Shown: positions 7,562 through 18,274, counted from the first letter of the stretch. The stretch: DNA of 20,708 nucleotides from Planctomycetaceae bacterium (GCA_027080405.1 JALWSL010000373.1:1-20708); one strand, 5' to 3'. The notes: generated from the letters alone by a model not told the origin. Numbers and translations are program-made.

Positions 7562-10141
7562 ATGAACACCTCACTTGCACCTCGTCGGGATGATCCGGAA
7601 TCCGCCACCCCGCGGCAGATCGTCATTTCGGGTGCCCGTGTTCATAATCTGCAGGATGTATCGCTACAAATACCGCTGGGGCGCTGGACCGCGATTATAG
7701 GCGTTAGTGGTTCCGGAAAAAGCAGCCTGGCGATCGATACCATTCACGCAGAAGGGCAACGCAGGTACTTCGAAACGCTCTCATCCTCTGCCCGACTATT
7801 TTTGCAGCAACTCGAGCGTCCCGATGTCGATCGTATCGAACACCTTCCCCCTTCGATCGCCATTGGTCAGGCAAACCGCATGCATAGCGGAAACTCACAA
7901 GTGGGAGAAGCGACCGAACTGATCGATGCACTCGCAATTCTGGCAGTGCGTGCCGGAAAGATGTTTTGCCCGAAATGCGATGCTCCTGTTACCGCCTATG
8001 ATGCATCGAGTCTTGCGCAGCGTATCGCGCAGCTTCCGGATCGAACAAGGTTCCAGATTACCTTTCCTCTTGAAACGGGAGAAAAGATTTCAAAAGCGGA
8101 ACAGAAAAAAAAGTGGGAACAGGAGGGCTTTCATCGTTTTATCGATCTCAAACCAGATTCATCTTCTTTCAACTCACTGGTTCTGGTCGATCGACTCGCC
8201 GCGAGAAATACTTCACCGGAACGACTGCAGGAAAGTCTCGAGCAGGCATTTTCCGTGGGGCAAAATTGCGTCGTTCTGTTGATTGATCCTTCTGCCCCGC
8301 CTTCAGGACAGAATCAACTCGGCTCTCTTATTGTGCAGGACGAAGCGGAACGAAAGTGGATTCTGGAATATTATCCACAAGAGAACAGCTGCAGTTGCTG
8401 TCATCAGCAATACCCCGAAATCCAACCGCCTCTTTTCAAACGATCTTCCCCCATCGGAGCCTGCCCGGACTGTTCGGGAACAGGACTGGTGAAAGAGAAC
8501 AGACAGACCCTCACCTGCAGAACCTGCCTGGGATTGGGATTGAATGAACTGGCCAGAACGGTTCGACTGGCCCATGTGCCGATTCAGGATCTGGTGCAGT
8601 ACCGCTGTGATGCTCTGCTTGAATTTCTACAGCGATCCACAGAAACTCTGAACCAGCCTGACGGCACCAATGTTGAGGTCCTGCAGGATCTTTACAGGAG
8701 GCTTGAAACAGTATGCAAACTCGGGTTGGGGTATTTGCAGCCCGATCGGAGGTTGACATCTCTTTCCAACGGCGAATTTCAGCGTGTCTCACTGGTCAAT
8801 GCGCTGTGCAGCCGACTTGTCAATGTGCTTTTCATTTTTGATGAACCATCTGCCGGCTTGCACCAACATGATTGCCTCAAGGTACTGGAAGCGATTGAAG
8901 ATCTTCGCGATCAGGATAACACGGTGATCATGGTCGAACACAACGTGGAAATGCTCTCGCGGGTTGAACATATGATAGAACTCGGTCCGGCAGCGGGGCT
9001 GGAGGGTGGAAACATTCTTTATGAAGGCCCTTTCTCCACATTCTGCGAACAGGGTGAGAGTTGCACTGCGAGATGGTTGCGGGGGGAAGTCTCTGCTGCG
9101 AAATACATTCACAGACCCGTCGATGAAGAAACCCCCTTTCTGATCGCAACAGAAATTTGTTGTCGAAATGTGCAACAGGAGGCAGTCAAATTTCCGCTAC
9201 AACGTCTTTCAGTTGTTACCGGCGTCAGCGGCAGCGGAAAAACATCCCTGTTATGCGATACTATTTTCCCCATTCTGAATACCCAATTGACGCAAACGGA
9301 TGGGGCCGAACAGGAGCAACCGGAACGAGCATGCAAGGCTCGGCTATGCGGGTATGAATCGATTGCCGAAGCTGTTCTGGTAAACGATGTTGCCATCAAC
9401 CGTTCGATCCGCAGCACTCCCATCACGTATATCAAAGCGTTCGACGAAATCCGCAGACTCTTCGCAAGCACCGCCGATGCCCAGAAACTCGGCTTTCAGG
9501 CAACACGATTCAGCTTCAACGGTTCCGCAGGGGGGCGTTGCACACATTGCCAGGGTGTCGGGCTTCTCGAAATCGACATGCATTTTCTGGCAAATCATTC
9601 TGTCACCTGTCCCGAATGCAAGGGAAAAAGATTTAATCAGGAAACTCTGTCTGTCAAATACCGCGGGCGAAATATCCACGACGTGTTAAGCATGACGATT
9701 GATGAGGCATTCGAGTTCTTTCACAACCATCAGGCGATACAAAGACGGCTGCAAATGTTGCGGGAAGTCGGACTCGGCTATTTGAAAACCGGGCAGTCTC
9801 TCTCAACACTTTCCGGAGGAGAATCCCAACGGCTGAAACTGGCCTCCTTTCTGACGGAATCATCCGGGAAAAGCAAACTTTATCTGTTTGATGAACCAAC
9901 CGCGGGGTTGCATCCGCAGGATGCCAATACCTTGATTTCCTGCTTCAGACGTCTGGTTGAACAGGGGCATACGGTTATCGCCATTGATCACCATCCACTG
10001 ATGCTCCAGGCTGCCGATTGGGTTGTTGATCTCGGCCCGGGAGCAGCGGATCAGGGCGGCAAGGTTCTTTTTGCCGGCTCTCCGCAGGAATTGGTGAACT
10101 GCAAAGAATCGATCACCGCAAAACATGTCAAACTCGTGTAG
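7562..10141 (+). CDS. UvrA paralogue (short, insertion domain missing)
   Basis: This 859-residue tandem-ATPase protein belongs to the UvrA family, damage-recognition ATPases of nucleotide excision repair, but is clearly shorter than standard UvrA (about 940-960). The first ATPase has Walker A GVSGSGKSS (47-55), a diverged signature LSNGEFQRV (401-409; normally LSGGEAQRI) and Walker B FIFDEPSAGLH (424-434). The second has GVSGSGKTS (554-562), LSGGESQRLKLA (750-761) and LYLFDEPTAGLHPQD (773-787). The UvrB-contact region (about 140-270) is present but diverged, opening with CPKC (136-139). CPDCSGTG (301-308) is followed only ten residues later by CRTC (319-322); in standard UvrA about 100 residues of insertion domain lie between. 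The second zinc module is normal (CTHC 660-663, CPEC 683-686, with KGKRFNQETL). The H-loop is DHH, not EHN. The start ATG has no Shine-Dalgarno. A canonical uvrA probably exists elsewhere; this copy may serve a different lesion or a resistance role. Confidence 0.93.
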   Translation: MNTSLAPRRDDPESATPRQIVISGARVHNLQDVSLQIPLGRWTAIIGVSGSGKSSLAIDTIHAEGQRRYFETLSSSARLFLQQLERPDVDRIEHLPPSIAIGQANRMHSGNSQVGEATELIDALAILAVRAGKMFCPKCDAPVTAYDASSLAQRIAQLPDRTRFQITFPLETGEKISKAEQKKKWEQEGFHRFIDLKPDSSSFNSLVLVDRLAARNTSPERLQESLEQAFSVGQNCVVLLIDPSAPPSGQNQLGSLIVQDEAERKWILEYYPQENSCSCCHQQYPEIQPPLFKRSSPIGACPDCSGTGLVKENRQTLTCRTCLGLGLNELARTVRLAHVPIQDLVQYRCDALLEFLQRSTETLNQPDGTNVEVLQDLYRRLETVCKLGLGYLQPDRRLTSLSNGEFQRVSLVNALCSRLVNVLFIFDEPSAGLHQHDCLKVLEAIEDLRDQDNTVIMVEHNVEMLSRVEHMIELGPAAGLEGGNILYEGPFSTFCEQGESCTARWLRGEVSAAKYIHRPVDEETPFLIATEICCRNVQQEAVKFPLQRLSVVTGVSGSGKTSLLCDTIFPILNTQLTQTDGAEQEQPERACKARLCGYESIAEAVLVNDVAINRSIRSTPITYIKAFDEIRRLFASTADAQKLGFQATRFSFNGSAGGRCTHCQGVGLLEIDMHFLANHSVTCPECKGKRFNQETLSVKYRGRNIHDVLSMTIDEAFEFFHNHQAIQRRLQMLREVGLGYLKTGQSLSTLSGGESQRLKLASFLTESSGKSKLYLFDEPTAGLHPQDANTLISCFRRLVEQGHTVIAIDHHPLMLQAADWVVDLGPGAADQGGKVLFAGSPQELVNCKESITAKHVKLV

Positions 10142-10247
10142 ATTCGAGTGGACGACTCCATCCTCCCGGTTCTCAACTCTTTCATTGACCAGTCTGCTGA
10201 CTACACTGCCTGGGCCTTTTACCCGGTCTTGTGGCTCTCCGTCTATT

Positions 10248-10277
10248 GTTACCTCGTCTCTTGTTACCCCGTCTCTT
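10248..10277. repeat. Tandem 15-base repeat (two units, one mismatch)
   Basis: GTTACCTCGTCTCTT (10248-10262) is followed directly by GTTACCCCGTCTCTT (10263-10277), with a degenerate third copy before it. It lies in a pyrimidine-rich intergenic stretch and is probably a slippage-generated microsatellite. Confidence 0.75.
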
Positions 10278-10470
10278 GCGACAATTATTGCTATTATTGC
10301 GGCTGTTTCGTACTATCTTCTTCTGTACGATGCATCTGTTGATCAGTCATAATATCAGCCAGAATATCTGTACTACCAACGGTTAAAGCTTACGAACGGT
10401 GCGAAAACTTTTGAAAATCTCATTTTGGTTACGACGGTCAGAACAGACCAGCCGTGCCGGGAACCATTTC

Positions 10471-10477
10471 AGGAAAG
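10471..10477 (+). promoter_or_regulatory. Shine-Dalgarno fixing the start of the glycosidase-like gene
   Basis: AGGAAAG, with AGGA eight bases before the ATG at 10483, is a good ribosome site, and the following codons encode a complete signal peptide. The upstream start at 10399 lacks both. Confidence 0.6.
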
Positions 10478-10482
10478 AAGCG

Positions 10483-12024
10483 ATGCGAAGTTCAACTTTC
10501 TTCCGTACGACTTTGAGTCTGTCCCTTTTCATGTTGTTCACTTCCATACTGCGAGCTGAACAGGAGAGCCGGCAATCTCCCTTGGGACTCAATTTGTCAC
10601 ATGTGGTCGACTATTCTTCTGAAATGCCTTTTGTTGATGTCTTTATGCACTCCCGAAGATGGATCTCCCAGGCAGTGGGAAAACGTTGGGGCACGGGGCC
10701 GGAACTGGAACTGACCGAACAGGGCTGGATCAGGCGGTTGCAGCCCGGGCAATATGCTACCGCGTTGATGTGCTGGGCGGGCGGGAATCCACAAGGACGT
10801 TATATCTGCCTGTACCAGGGGAAGGGAGAAATTGATTTCAAGGGGGTCCGCATCGTCAGACGGTCACCGGGGCGGATCGAACTGGAGGTGGCACAGGATG
10901 GTCGAATCATGCTCAATCTGCTTAAGACGGACCCAAACGATCCGGTTCGCAATATTCATGTAATCATGCCGGGCTTTGAGGACAAATGGCAAAAAGACCC
11001 TTTTTATCCACACTTCGTCAACCGCTGCCGCCAGTTTCGTGTCATCCGTTTTATGGACTGGATGGAGACCAACGGTTCGGAAATTCGAGAGTGGTCGCAG
11101 CGCCCCAAGCCGACCGATTCTTCCCAGGCGAGAAAAGGAGTCTCGCTGGAATACATGATCGCTCTTTGCAACAAGTTGAAGGCAGACCCCTGGTTCTGTA
11201 TGCCTCATCTGGCCAGTGACGATTACATTCGGCAGTTCGCTTTAATGACAAAAGAAAAACTGGGGCCAGATCGTAAAATCTATCTTGAGCACTCCAACGA
11301 AGTCTGGAACAGGCAGTTCCCACAGGCACAATACGCAGCCAGACGCGGACGGGAATTGAAGCTTTCCAACAACGCGTTTCAGGCCCAGTTGTTCTATCAT
11401 TCAAAACGATCCGTGGAAATCTTCAAAATCTGGGAAGACGTTTTTGGCGGAACTGCTCGATTGGTTCGTGTGTTGGGAAGCCAATCGGCCAACCCCTGGG
11501 TCAGTGAACAGGTCATGACATTCAATAACGCCTGGAAACAGGCCGATGCGATCGCCATCGCTCCCTACTTTGGCGGTCAATTGGGGAGACCAAATCGGGC
11601 CAGCCAAACGGTAAAAATGTCACTCGACCAGATTTTTCGTGAATGTCGAAAAAGTATCGCGGAGAATCGGAAGAAAATCGAAGCTGTCGTTGCAATGGCG
11701 GACAAAGCGCATTTGCAGGTCATTTCCTACGAAGGAGGACAGCATCTGGTTGGTGCAGGTCCCGCCCAGAACAATGAGGCGTTAACAAAACTGTTCATCT
11801 CGGCGAACCGTGATCCCCGAATGAAGCAGCTTTATCTGGAAGATCTGGCCAGTTGGAAAGCGGCTGGCGGAAAACTGTTTACCGTCTTTTCCAGTGTCGC
11901 CCGTCCCAGCAAATACGGCAGTTGGGGGATGCTGGAAACCGAACATCAGGAAACAGATACCGCCCCCAAGTATCAAGCCATTACAGAGTTCATCCGGAAG
12001 AACAGACCGTGGTGGAAAGAGTGA
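10483..12024 (+). CDS. Secreted glycosidase-like protein (putative clan GH-A TIM barrel)
   Basis: From the ATG at 10483 the product is 513 residues; AGGAAAG eight bases upstream supports this start over an upstream in-frame start at 10399 that would place 28 residues before the signal peptide. Residues 1-25 form a signal peptide (MRSSTFFRTTLSLSLFMLFT, cleavage after LRA), so the mature protein is exported. An N-terminal beta-rich part (35-150, with MPFVDVFMHSRRW) precedes a barrel-like part with VIRFMDWMETNGSEI (187-201). The segment KIYLEHSNEVWNRQF (265-279) has the Asn-Glu pair (272-273) typical of the acid/base in clan GH-A glycosidases, and VISYEGGQHL (413-422) offers Glu417 as nucleophile, a sensible spacing. 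Planctomycete proteins of this type are often annotated as cellulose-binding without proof of activity. Substrate is unknown; polysaccharide breakdown is inferred. Confidence 0.75.
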   Translation: MRSSTFFRTTLSLSLFMLFTSILRAEQESRQSPLGLNLSHVVDYSSEMPFVDVFMHSRRWISQAVGKRWGTGPELELTEQGWIRRLQPGQYATALMCWAGGNPQGRYICLYQGKGEIDFKGVRIVRRSPGRIELEVAQDGRIMLNLLKTDPNDPVRNIHVIMPGFEDKWQKDPFYPHFVNRCRQFRVIRFMDWMETNGSEIREWSQRPKPTDSSQARKGVSLEYMIALCNKLKADPWFCMPHLASDDYIRQFALMTKEKLGPDRKIYLEHSNEVWNRQFPQAQYAARRGRELKLSNNAFQAQLFYHSKRSVEIFKIWEDVFGGTARLVRVLGSQSANPWVSEQVMTFNNAWKQADAIAIAPYFGGQLGRPNRASQTVKMSLDQIFRECRKSIAENRKKIEAVVAMADKAHLQVISYEGGQHLVGAGPAQNNEALTKLFISANRDPRMKQLYLEDLASWKAAGGKLFTVFSSVARPSKYGSWGMLETEHQETDTAPKYQAITEFIRKNRPWWKE

Positions 12025-12093
12025 GTGCCGAAAAATGCAATCGCTACGCAAAACAGGTTCTTCCGTTTTTCACCGGTTCCATCGAAACGTGGT

Positions 12094-13902
12094 TTATTCC
12101 TGATCTTCCTCCGATTTCTGTTTTTTCCTGACCTTGTCCATACGAACCTGAGTGCCGGTAATCAGATCGTGCAATGTTTTTCCGTCTTCGCGAAACAGTG
12201 CCATCAGTACGCTGATGAATAATGTCAGCGGAGTCAGGAAAGTATAGCCGAGGTATCTTCCCCATCCCTGGAGTGTGGAAATGGGGCGATATTCATCGTC
12301 ACAAACATACAACCCCATCGTTTTCTTTCCGAATGTCGCCTGGTCGACACCCGCTTCGCCGGTTGCAAAGTAAATCCCGGCTACAATCAACTCCAGGATG
12401 CTGGAACCAATCTGTATGGACATCATGACGGTTGGAGATTCGAAATTCACGTCCAAAGATGACATCACATAAAGGGCGATCGCCATGATCGGGGTGACGA
12501 TGAAATTCAGGATCACACCATCGGTAATGATCGCAATCACCCGTTTGTAGCTTGTCGCGGGCAAGGTTGTCCGGCGTGTGCGGATTTTTTCTTCCTTTTC
12601 CTGTCGGACATACTTTTTCTCTTTGACAGAAGCGATCAGGTTCAACGCTTTTTTCAGATGGAATGTGAACAGACCATTGGCCCGCCCTGCCACCAAACTG
12701 GTAAACCCGAGATAAAAACAGCTGATCACACCCAAAGAAAGAGGGAGAGTCAACGAACTCCAGTCCTTTTCGGGAGCCTCCAAAGTGGCATCGTCGGAAT
12801 ATTTTTCGATCAGTTCATTTTTTCGTTCCTCCGACGAGGCTCCTTCCGCTTTGTCGAGCATTACTTTGGCGGTATGAATTTTCCCTTCTTCTTTTCTCAC
12901 AGCGACAAAGTTTTCGAGTTTCTGCCCCCCGACAAAATAGACGGTGGCGATCGCTCCAAACAGAGGGAGATTGATAATCACAAACAGGATTGCCCACATC
13001 ACTCCCGGCAAAAAACTGATGCGCAGACTCGGGAATATTTTGTGGACGAACCAACCGGGTTGCTCCACCGGCATGGCCAGATGAGACATTGCCTGTGGTG
13101 CCAGAATCAGAATGGAGAGCAGAGCCAGACCGGCACCTATCGGGAACCCCGCCGAAATTCCAAGATAATCAAGTAGGACACCCAGTCCACCAAACAGAAT
13201 CCAGAAGGGGAGTCCAAAAACGACAAGCCAGGCGAAAAACTTGATCCCGTTCATTCCGCAAAGGGCGAAATCAAAATTGATTTTTTTTATCTTCTCTTTA
13301 CGGTCCAGCGTTGCCTGAATTATCTCCCGATGAACCGTCAACAGCCAACCGAACGGTATCATCACGGAAACAGTTGTGACCAATACCCAAAATGCAAAAG
13401 GCGGCCCGGTTGCCACCCAGATGAGAAAATAACCACACATCGCGGCCATCAAAAAGAAGAAGGTCAGAATGAAACCGGTTTTGAAGATCAGGCCAATGTG
13501 CGAAAACGCGAAAGAGAAAGGTTCTTTCCACAATTTTTCGTAATAGGAGGCAGGGTCAATCCCCTTGGCCGCCATCTTTTTTCGGCGACGCCCGGCCGCT
13601 GTCAAATCTGCTGGATCGAATCCGCATTCCGGACAGGCTGTTTCTCCCTCCGGAATTTCGGCAGCACATTTCTGGCAAAGTTGAACATCCGCCTCGGCAA
13701 TGCGATCGATATCCAGGTTCGCCAGAAACTCCGAACTGTCGCCGTCGGATGACTGTTTCTTTTTCGGAGCACGTTTCCGTGGGGTTCCTGAAGGAACACG
13801 CACCTTCGCACCACACTGGGGGCATTTGACCCCTTTACCTGCCGCCTTGTCGGGAACCTTGATCCCGTGCCCACATTCGGAACAGCGAAATTTAATGGCC
13901 AT
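12094..13902 (-). CDS. Membrane protein with two zinc ribbons and C-terminal RDD domain
   Basis: The 602-residue protein begins with a zinc ribbon (Cys7, Cys10, Cys27, Cys30) in the FRCSECGHGIKVPDKAAGKG style common in planctomycetes, a basic linker (41-50), and a second ribbon (Cys76, Cys79, Cys90, Cys93). Several membrane segments follow at about 138-162, 168-190, 222-245, 253-272, 296-325 and 383-408, with a charged loop 328-382. The C-terminal RDD domain (452-586) has the Arg and Asp in SYKRVIAIITDGVI (451-464), two or three more helices, ATFGKKTMGLYV (522-533) and TLHDLITGTQV (576-586), where Asp579 completes the RDD signature. RDD proteins are poorly understood; some take part in ion transport or stress tolerance. 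GAGGT lies eight bases before the ATG at 13902. It converges with the glycosidase-like gene, 69 bases apart. Function unknown; the ribbons would face the cytoplasm if the N-terminus is inside. Confidence 0.88.
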   Translation of the reverse strand: MAIKFRCSECGHGIKVPDKAAGKGVKCPQCGAKVRVPSGTPRKRAPKKKQSSDGDSSEFLANLDIDRIAEADVQLCQKCAAEIPEGETACPECGFDPADLTAAGRRRKKMAAKGIDPASYYEKLWKEPFSFAFSHIGLIFKTGFILTFFFLMAAMCGYFLIWVATGPPFAFWVLVTTVSVMIPFGWLLTVHREIIQATLDRKEKIKKINFDFALCGMNGIKFFAWLVVFGLPFWILFGGLGVLLDYLGISAGFPIGAGLALLSILILAPQAMSHLAMPVEQPGWFVHKIFPSLRISFLPGVMWAILFVIINLPLFGAIATVYFVGGQKLENFVAVRKEEGKIHTAKVMLDKAEGASSEERKNELIEKYSDDATLEAPEKDWSSLTLPLSLGVISCFYLGFTSLVAGRANGLFTFHLKKALNLIASVKEKKYVRQEKEEKIRTRRTTLPATSYKRVIAIITDGVILNFIVTPIMAIALYVMSSLDVNFESPTVMMSIQIGSSILELIVAGIYFATGEAGVDQATFGKKTMGLYVCDDEYRPISTLQGWGRYLGYTFLTPLTLFISVLMALFREDGKTLHDLITGTQVRMDKVRKKQKSEEDQE

Positions 13903-14331
13903 CCATTCTACCTCGAATCATTTTTCGTTTTCTCGACGCCCAGTCGACACAACGAAAGGTTATCTGTTACTCGTATTGATACCCGAACTGCAAAAACAGG
14001 CAGGAACATCCCGGAGACCACTCCCTACCCTGAACCGTTTAGTGATGTATAGACATTGAAGAAATGACAAAAACGCAACAGAAGGGGTTATACCCGGTAT
14101 CCGCTGCCGGAATTATCCAATCTCCGGATACGAAACGCAACAAGAGACACGAACGGAATCTCGCTCAACAGAAGATTCCACATCGATAGCATAGACGCAA
14201 CAGCAGGAAAACCTGACACGGGAACTGTCCTGCCAACTGCAACCTTCAGGGAATCATTGCAAAGGCTCCTGAACCGCAGCCTTACCCACATCACTGCCAG
14301 ATTGCCGCCTCATTACCACAGGCTGAATAAT
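13903..14331. other. Non-coding gap of about 430 bases between ThuA and RDD genes
   Basis: This stretch is downstream of the ThuA gene and upstream of the RDD gene. I see no supported gene in it. It holds an inverted repeat (GTATCCG 14097-14103 with CGGATAC 14125-14131, 21-base loop) that lacks a T-tract, and three copies of ACGCAACA spaced about 60 bases apart. No clear promoter for the RDD gene could be assigned. Confidence 0.5.
14073..14202. repeat. Three ACGCAACA motifs at about 60-base spacing
   Basis: ACGCAACA is found at 14073-14080, 14135-14142 and 14195-14202, so the starts are 62 and 60 bases apart. A related CAACAGAAG occurs at 14077-14085 and 14166-14174. Even spacing near six helical turns would suit a looping or cooperative binding protein, but chance cannot be excluded for 8-mers. 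Confidence 0.45.
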
Positions 14332-15192
14332 TCAATTCGAGGCATCTTTCACCGATTTTTCATGCTGTGCCTTCGAGACTTCCGGATTCGGAGTCACATC
14401 AGCGTCGATTTGCCCGCTGACCCACTTCACCGCTTCGACAACAGAATCAAGGAAAACCCTGTTTGTCCAGGTCTCGGGGCGATGTCCCAGGTTGTTGTAG
14501 TAGATACGGCCATTTCCCCACATCCTCGCCCATGCGACCGGCACATGATAGGGCCGCTTCACTTTCGACTTCGCCATATTGATGCTCATCAGAACATGGA
14601 CATTTTCAGGCACCCAGTTATCGTATTCGTAAATTTCGTCTTTCCATTCAAATTCTTTTCCGAACGGCTTCATCGCGGGGAAATCCGGATCGTGAACAGT
14701 GATGGCAACGGTTCCGTTTGCGGTCCAGGGGTGTGCCTTGAATGTTCCGCCGATCAATTCACGGTACCACTGATGCTTCGGATCCTTTGTGCGGTAGGTA
14801 TCAGTCGCAGAGTGAAAACCGATCAAGCCATGCCCTTTCTGCTTCAACCAGGTGTTGACGAAGTAATCTTTGGCCCGATCGGAAATCGGAAGCACTCCTG
14901 TCGTGTAGAGCAAGACAACATCGTACTTTTTCAGATTTTCAGGCGTGAAATCAGCCTCGCAGTTCTGAGTGCAATGAACTTCGAAAACGCCACTTTGCTG
15001 CCCGAGTTGTATCATTGAAACTTCTGCGGGAGACAATTTCTCCCTGGCACGTGTCACAGAACCGTGCCGATAGCCCCGACTTTCGGTAATAAACAGAACC
15101 TTCACCCTCCGTGCATTCGCGGCAAAAAGTGAATGCGGAAGCAACCCGAGGCAGATCAGTGCAAGGCTCGCCAGTATTGTTCTTCGAATCAT
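14332..15192 (-). CDS. Secreted ThuA-domain protein
   Basis: ThuA-like proteins have a class I glutamine-amidotransferase-like fold and in rhizobia are linked to trehalose use; planctomycetes carry many secreted copies of unproven function. The 286-residue product has a signal peptide (about 1-25, MIRRTILASLALICLGLLPH then SLFAA), then KVLFITESRGYRHGSVTRA (31-49), LKKYDVVLLYTTG (87-99), GHGLIGFHSATDTY (120-133), GGTFKAHPW (148-156), EWKDEIYEYDNW (182-193) and the family hallmark VAWARMWGNGRIYYNNLGHR (219-238). All the ThuA blocks are present and the length is normal for a single-domain form. A strong Shine-Dalgarno (AGGAG, six bases before the ATG) confirms the start at 15192. A TATGAT further upstream could be a -10 box, but no good -35 is paired with it. 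It likely acts in the periplasm on sugars or sugar derivatives; this is inference. Confidence 0.92.
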   Translation of the reverse strand: MIRRTILASLALICLGLLPHSLFAANARRVKVLFITESRGYRHGSVTRAREKLSPAEVSMIQLGQQSGVFEVHCTQNCEADFTPENLKKYDVVLLYTTGVLPISDRAKDYFVNTWLKQKGHGLIGFHSATDTYRTKDPKHQWYRELIGGTFKAHPWTANGTVAITVHDPDFPAMKPFGKEFEWKDEIYEYDNWVPENVHVLMSINMAKSKVKRPYHVPVAWARMWGNGRIYYNNLGHRPETWTNRVFLDSVVEAVKWVSGQIDADVTPNPEVSKAQHEKSVKDASN

Positions 15193-15584
15193 TTTTCTCT
15201 CCTGCAGAAATTAACAACTGATATCGCATCGTATAATCATATCCCAATACTCCCAGGCATGCCAGCTTCACGCATTTCACCTGTTTTTTTGATCTACCAC
15301 TGATTATCCGGTGATTACCCGGGTGGGACCGGAAAAAAATGAATTCAACTGTTGTCACCGAACTTTGGCGGCAAACTCCTGTCAAACATGTTGGAATTTT
15401 CCAGAAATTCTGTTATCATCCCCGCAGACGATCTGTGACATGTTTGGTTGCGAGGCTCCGGAGAGGCCGATAAAATCGCGGAATCTGTCCTCTCTTTCGG
15501 GCGTCGCAGGGGGCGGTTGCGTGATCAATCGGCAACTGGTATCCCGTTTCTTGCAACCCGGGGCAGACCGGGACTGGATAGATA
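15193..15584. other. Divergent gap of about 390 bases between ThuA gene and tRNA-Leu
   Basis: The left end holds the ThuA Shine-Dalgarno (minus strand, CTCTCCT at 15197-15203) and the right part the leader of the tRNA with its candidate promoter at 15391-15419. The plus-strand frame running through the tRNA (15311-15679) is not a gene: it has no family match and reads through the tRNA. The 160-base leader between the promoter and the tRNA contains no recognised RNA. Confidence 0.5.
15391..15419 (+). promoter_or_regulatory. Candidate sigma-70-type promoter upstream of tRNA-Leu
   Basis: TTGGAA (15391-15396) and TATCAT (15414-15419) are separated by exactly 17 bases and match the consensus at 4 of 6 and 5 of 6. 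Transcription would start near 15426, giving a leader of about 160 bases before the tRNA. No other plus-strand gene begins in between, so the tRNA is the likely target. Confidence 0.45.
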
Positions 15585-15668
15585 GCCGAAGTGGCGGAAT
15601 GGCAGACGCGCCGGATTCAAAATCCGGTGAGGGTAAACCTCGTGTGGGTTCGAGTCCCACCTTCGGTA
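15585..15668 (+). tRNA. tRNA-Leu (anticodon CAA)
   Basis: A full 84-base cloverleaf can be folded. The acceptor arm GCCGAAG pairs with CTTCGGT, with a G-U pair at the first position and A as discriminator base, as expected for leucine. The D arm is GCG/CGC, the anticodon arm CCGGA-TTCAAAA-TCCGG with CAA at 15618-15620, a long variable arm (GAGG/CCTC) marks it as a class II tRNA, and the T arm is GTGGG-TTCGAGT-CCCAC. It reads UUG codons. CCA is not encoded. No integrated element or duplicated 3' end is seen next to it. Confidence 0.95.
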
Positions 15669-18159
<2,491 letters not shown>

Positions 18160-18166
18160 CAAAACC

Positions 18167-18195
18167 AGATATACTCTATATCTTGTATTTTTTTT
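18167..18195 (+). terminator. AT-rich intrinsic terminator after ligA
   Basis: AGATATA (18167-18173) pairs with TATATCT (18177-18183) around a CTC loop, and a run of T begins at 18188 after TGTA. The stem is AT-rich and so weak, but position eight bases after the ligA stop and the long T-tract fit a terminator. A larger inverted repeat (AACCAGATAT 18163-18172 with ATATCTGGTT 18239-18248) overlaps its left arm. Confidence 0.45.
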
Positions 18196-18212
18196 ATTTT
18201 CTCTATTTTCTC

Positions 18213-18241
18213 TTGATAACCCATCGCTCCTATGTTAGATA
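18213..18241 (+). promoter_or_regulatory. Candidate promoter of the Cys-rich repeat gene
   Basis: TTGATA (18213-18218) and TAGATA (18236-18241) are 17 bases apart; the -35 matches the consensus at 5 of 6, the -10 at only 3 of 6. It is between the ligA terminator and the leader hairpin, which is where a separate promoter for the Cys-rich gene should be. The -10 assignment is uncertain. Confidence 0.35.
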
Positions 18242-18274
18242 TCTGGTTGTTGTCTTGATGAAAGACTGTGTCCG

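Larger units (their letters stand above)
10142..10482. other. Non-coding gap of about 340 bases after the UvrA-like gene
   Basis: No supported gene. Two overlapping plus-strand frames (10125-10352 and 10148-10342) are hydrophobic but low in complexity and driven by pyrimidine-rich repeats, including the 15-base tandem repeat at 10248-10277 and a TATTGC doublet near 10285-10300. No classic terminator hairpin follows the UvrA stop. The Shine-Dalgarno of the next gene is at 10471-10477. Confidence 0.5.

Noticed and set aside
10125..10352. Hydrophobic plus-strand frames after the UvrA-like gene as a possible small membrane protein
   Set aside because: Composition is driven by pyrimidine-rich tandem repeats, there is no ribosome site, and one frame starts inside the UvrA-like gene.
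14257..15018. Plus-strand open frame of 253 codons
   Set aside because: It is antisense to the ThuA gene, whose motifs, signal peptide and Shine-Dalgarno are all convincing; the plus frame has no domain.
15585..15668. tRNA-Leu as an attachment site for an integrated element
   Set aside because: No integrase gene and no second copy of the tRNA 3' end are in the window; both flanks hold ordinary chromosomal genes.
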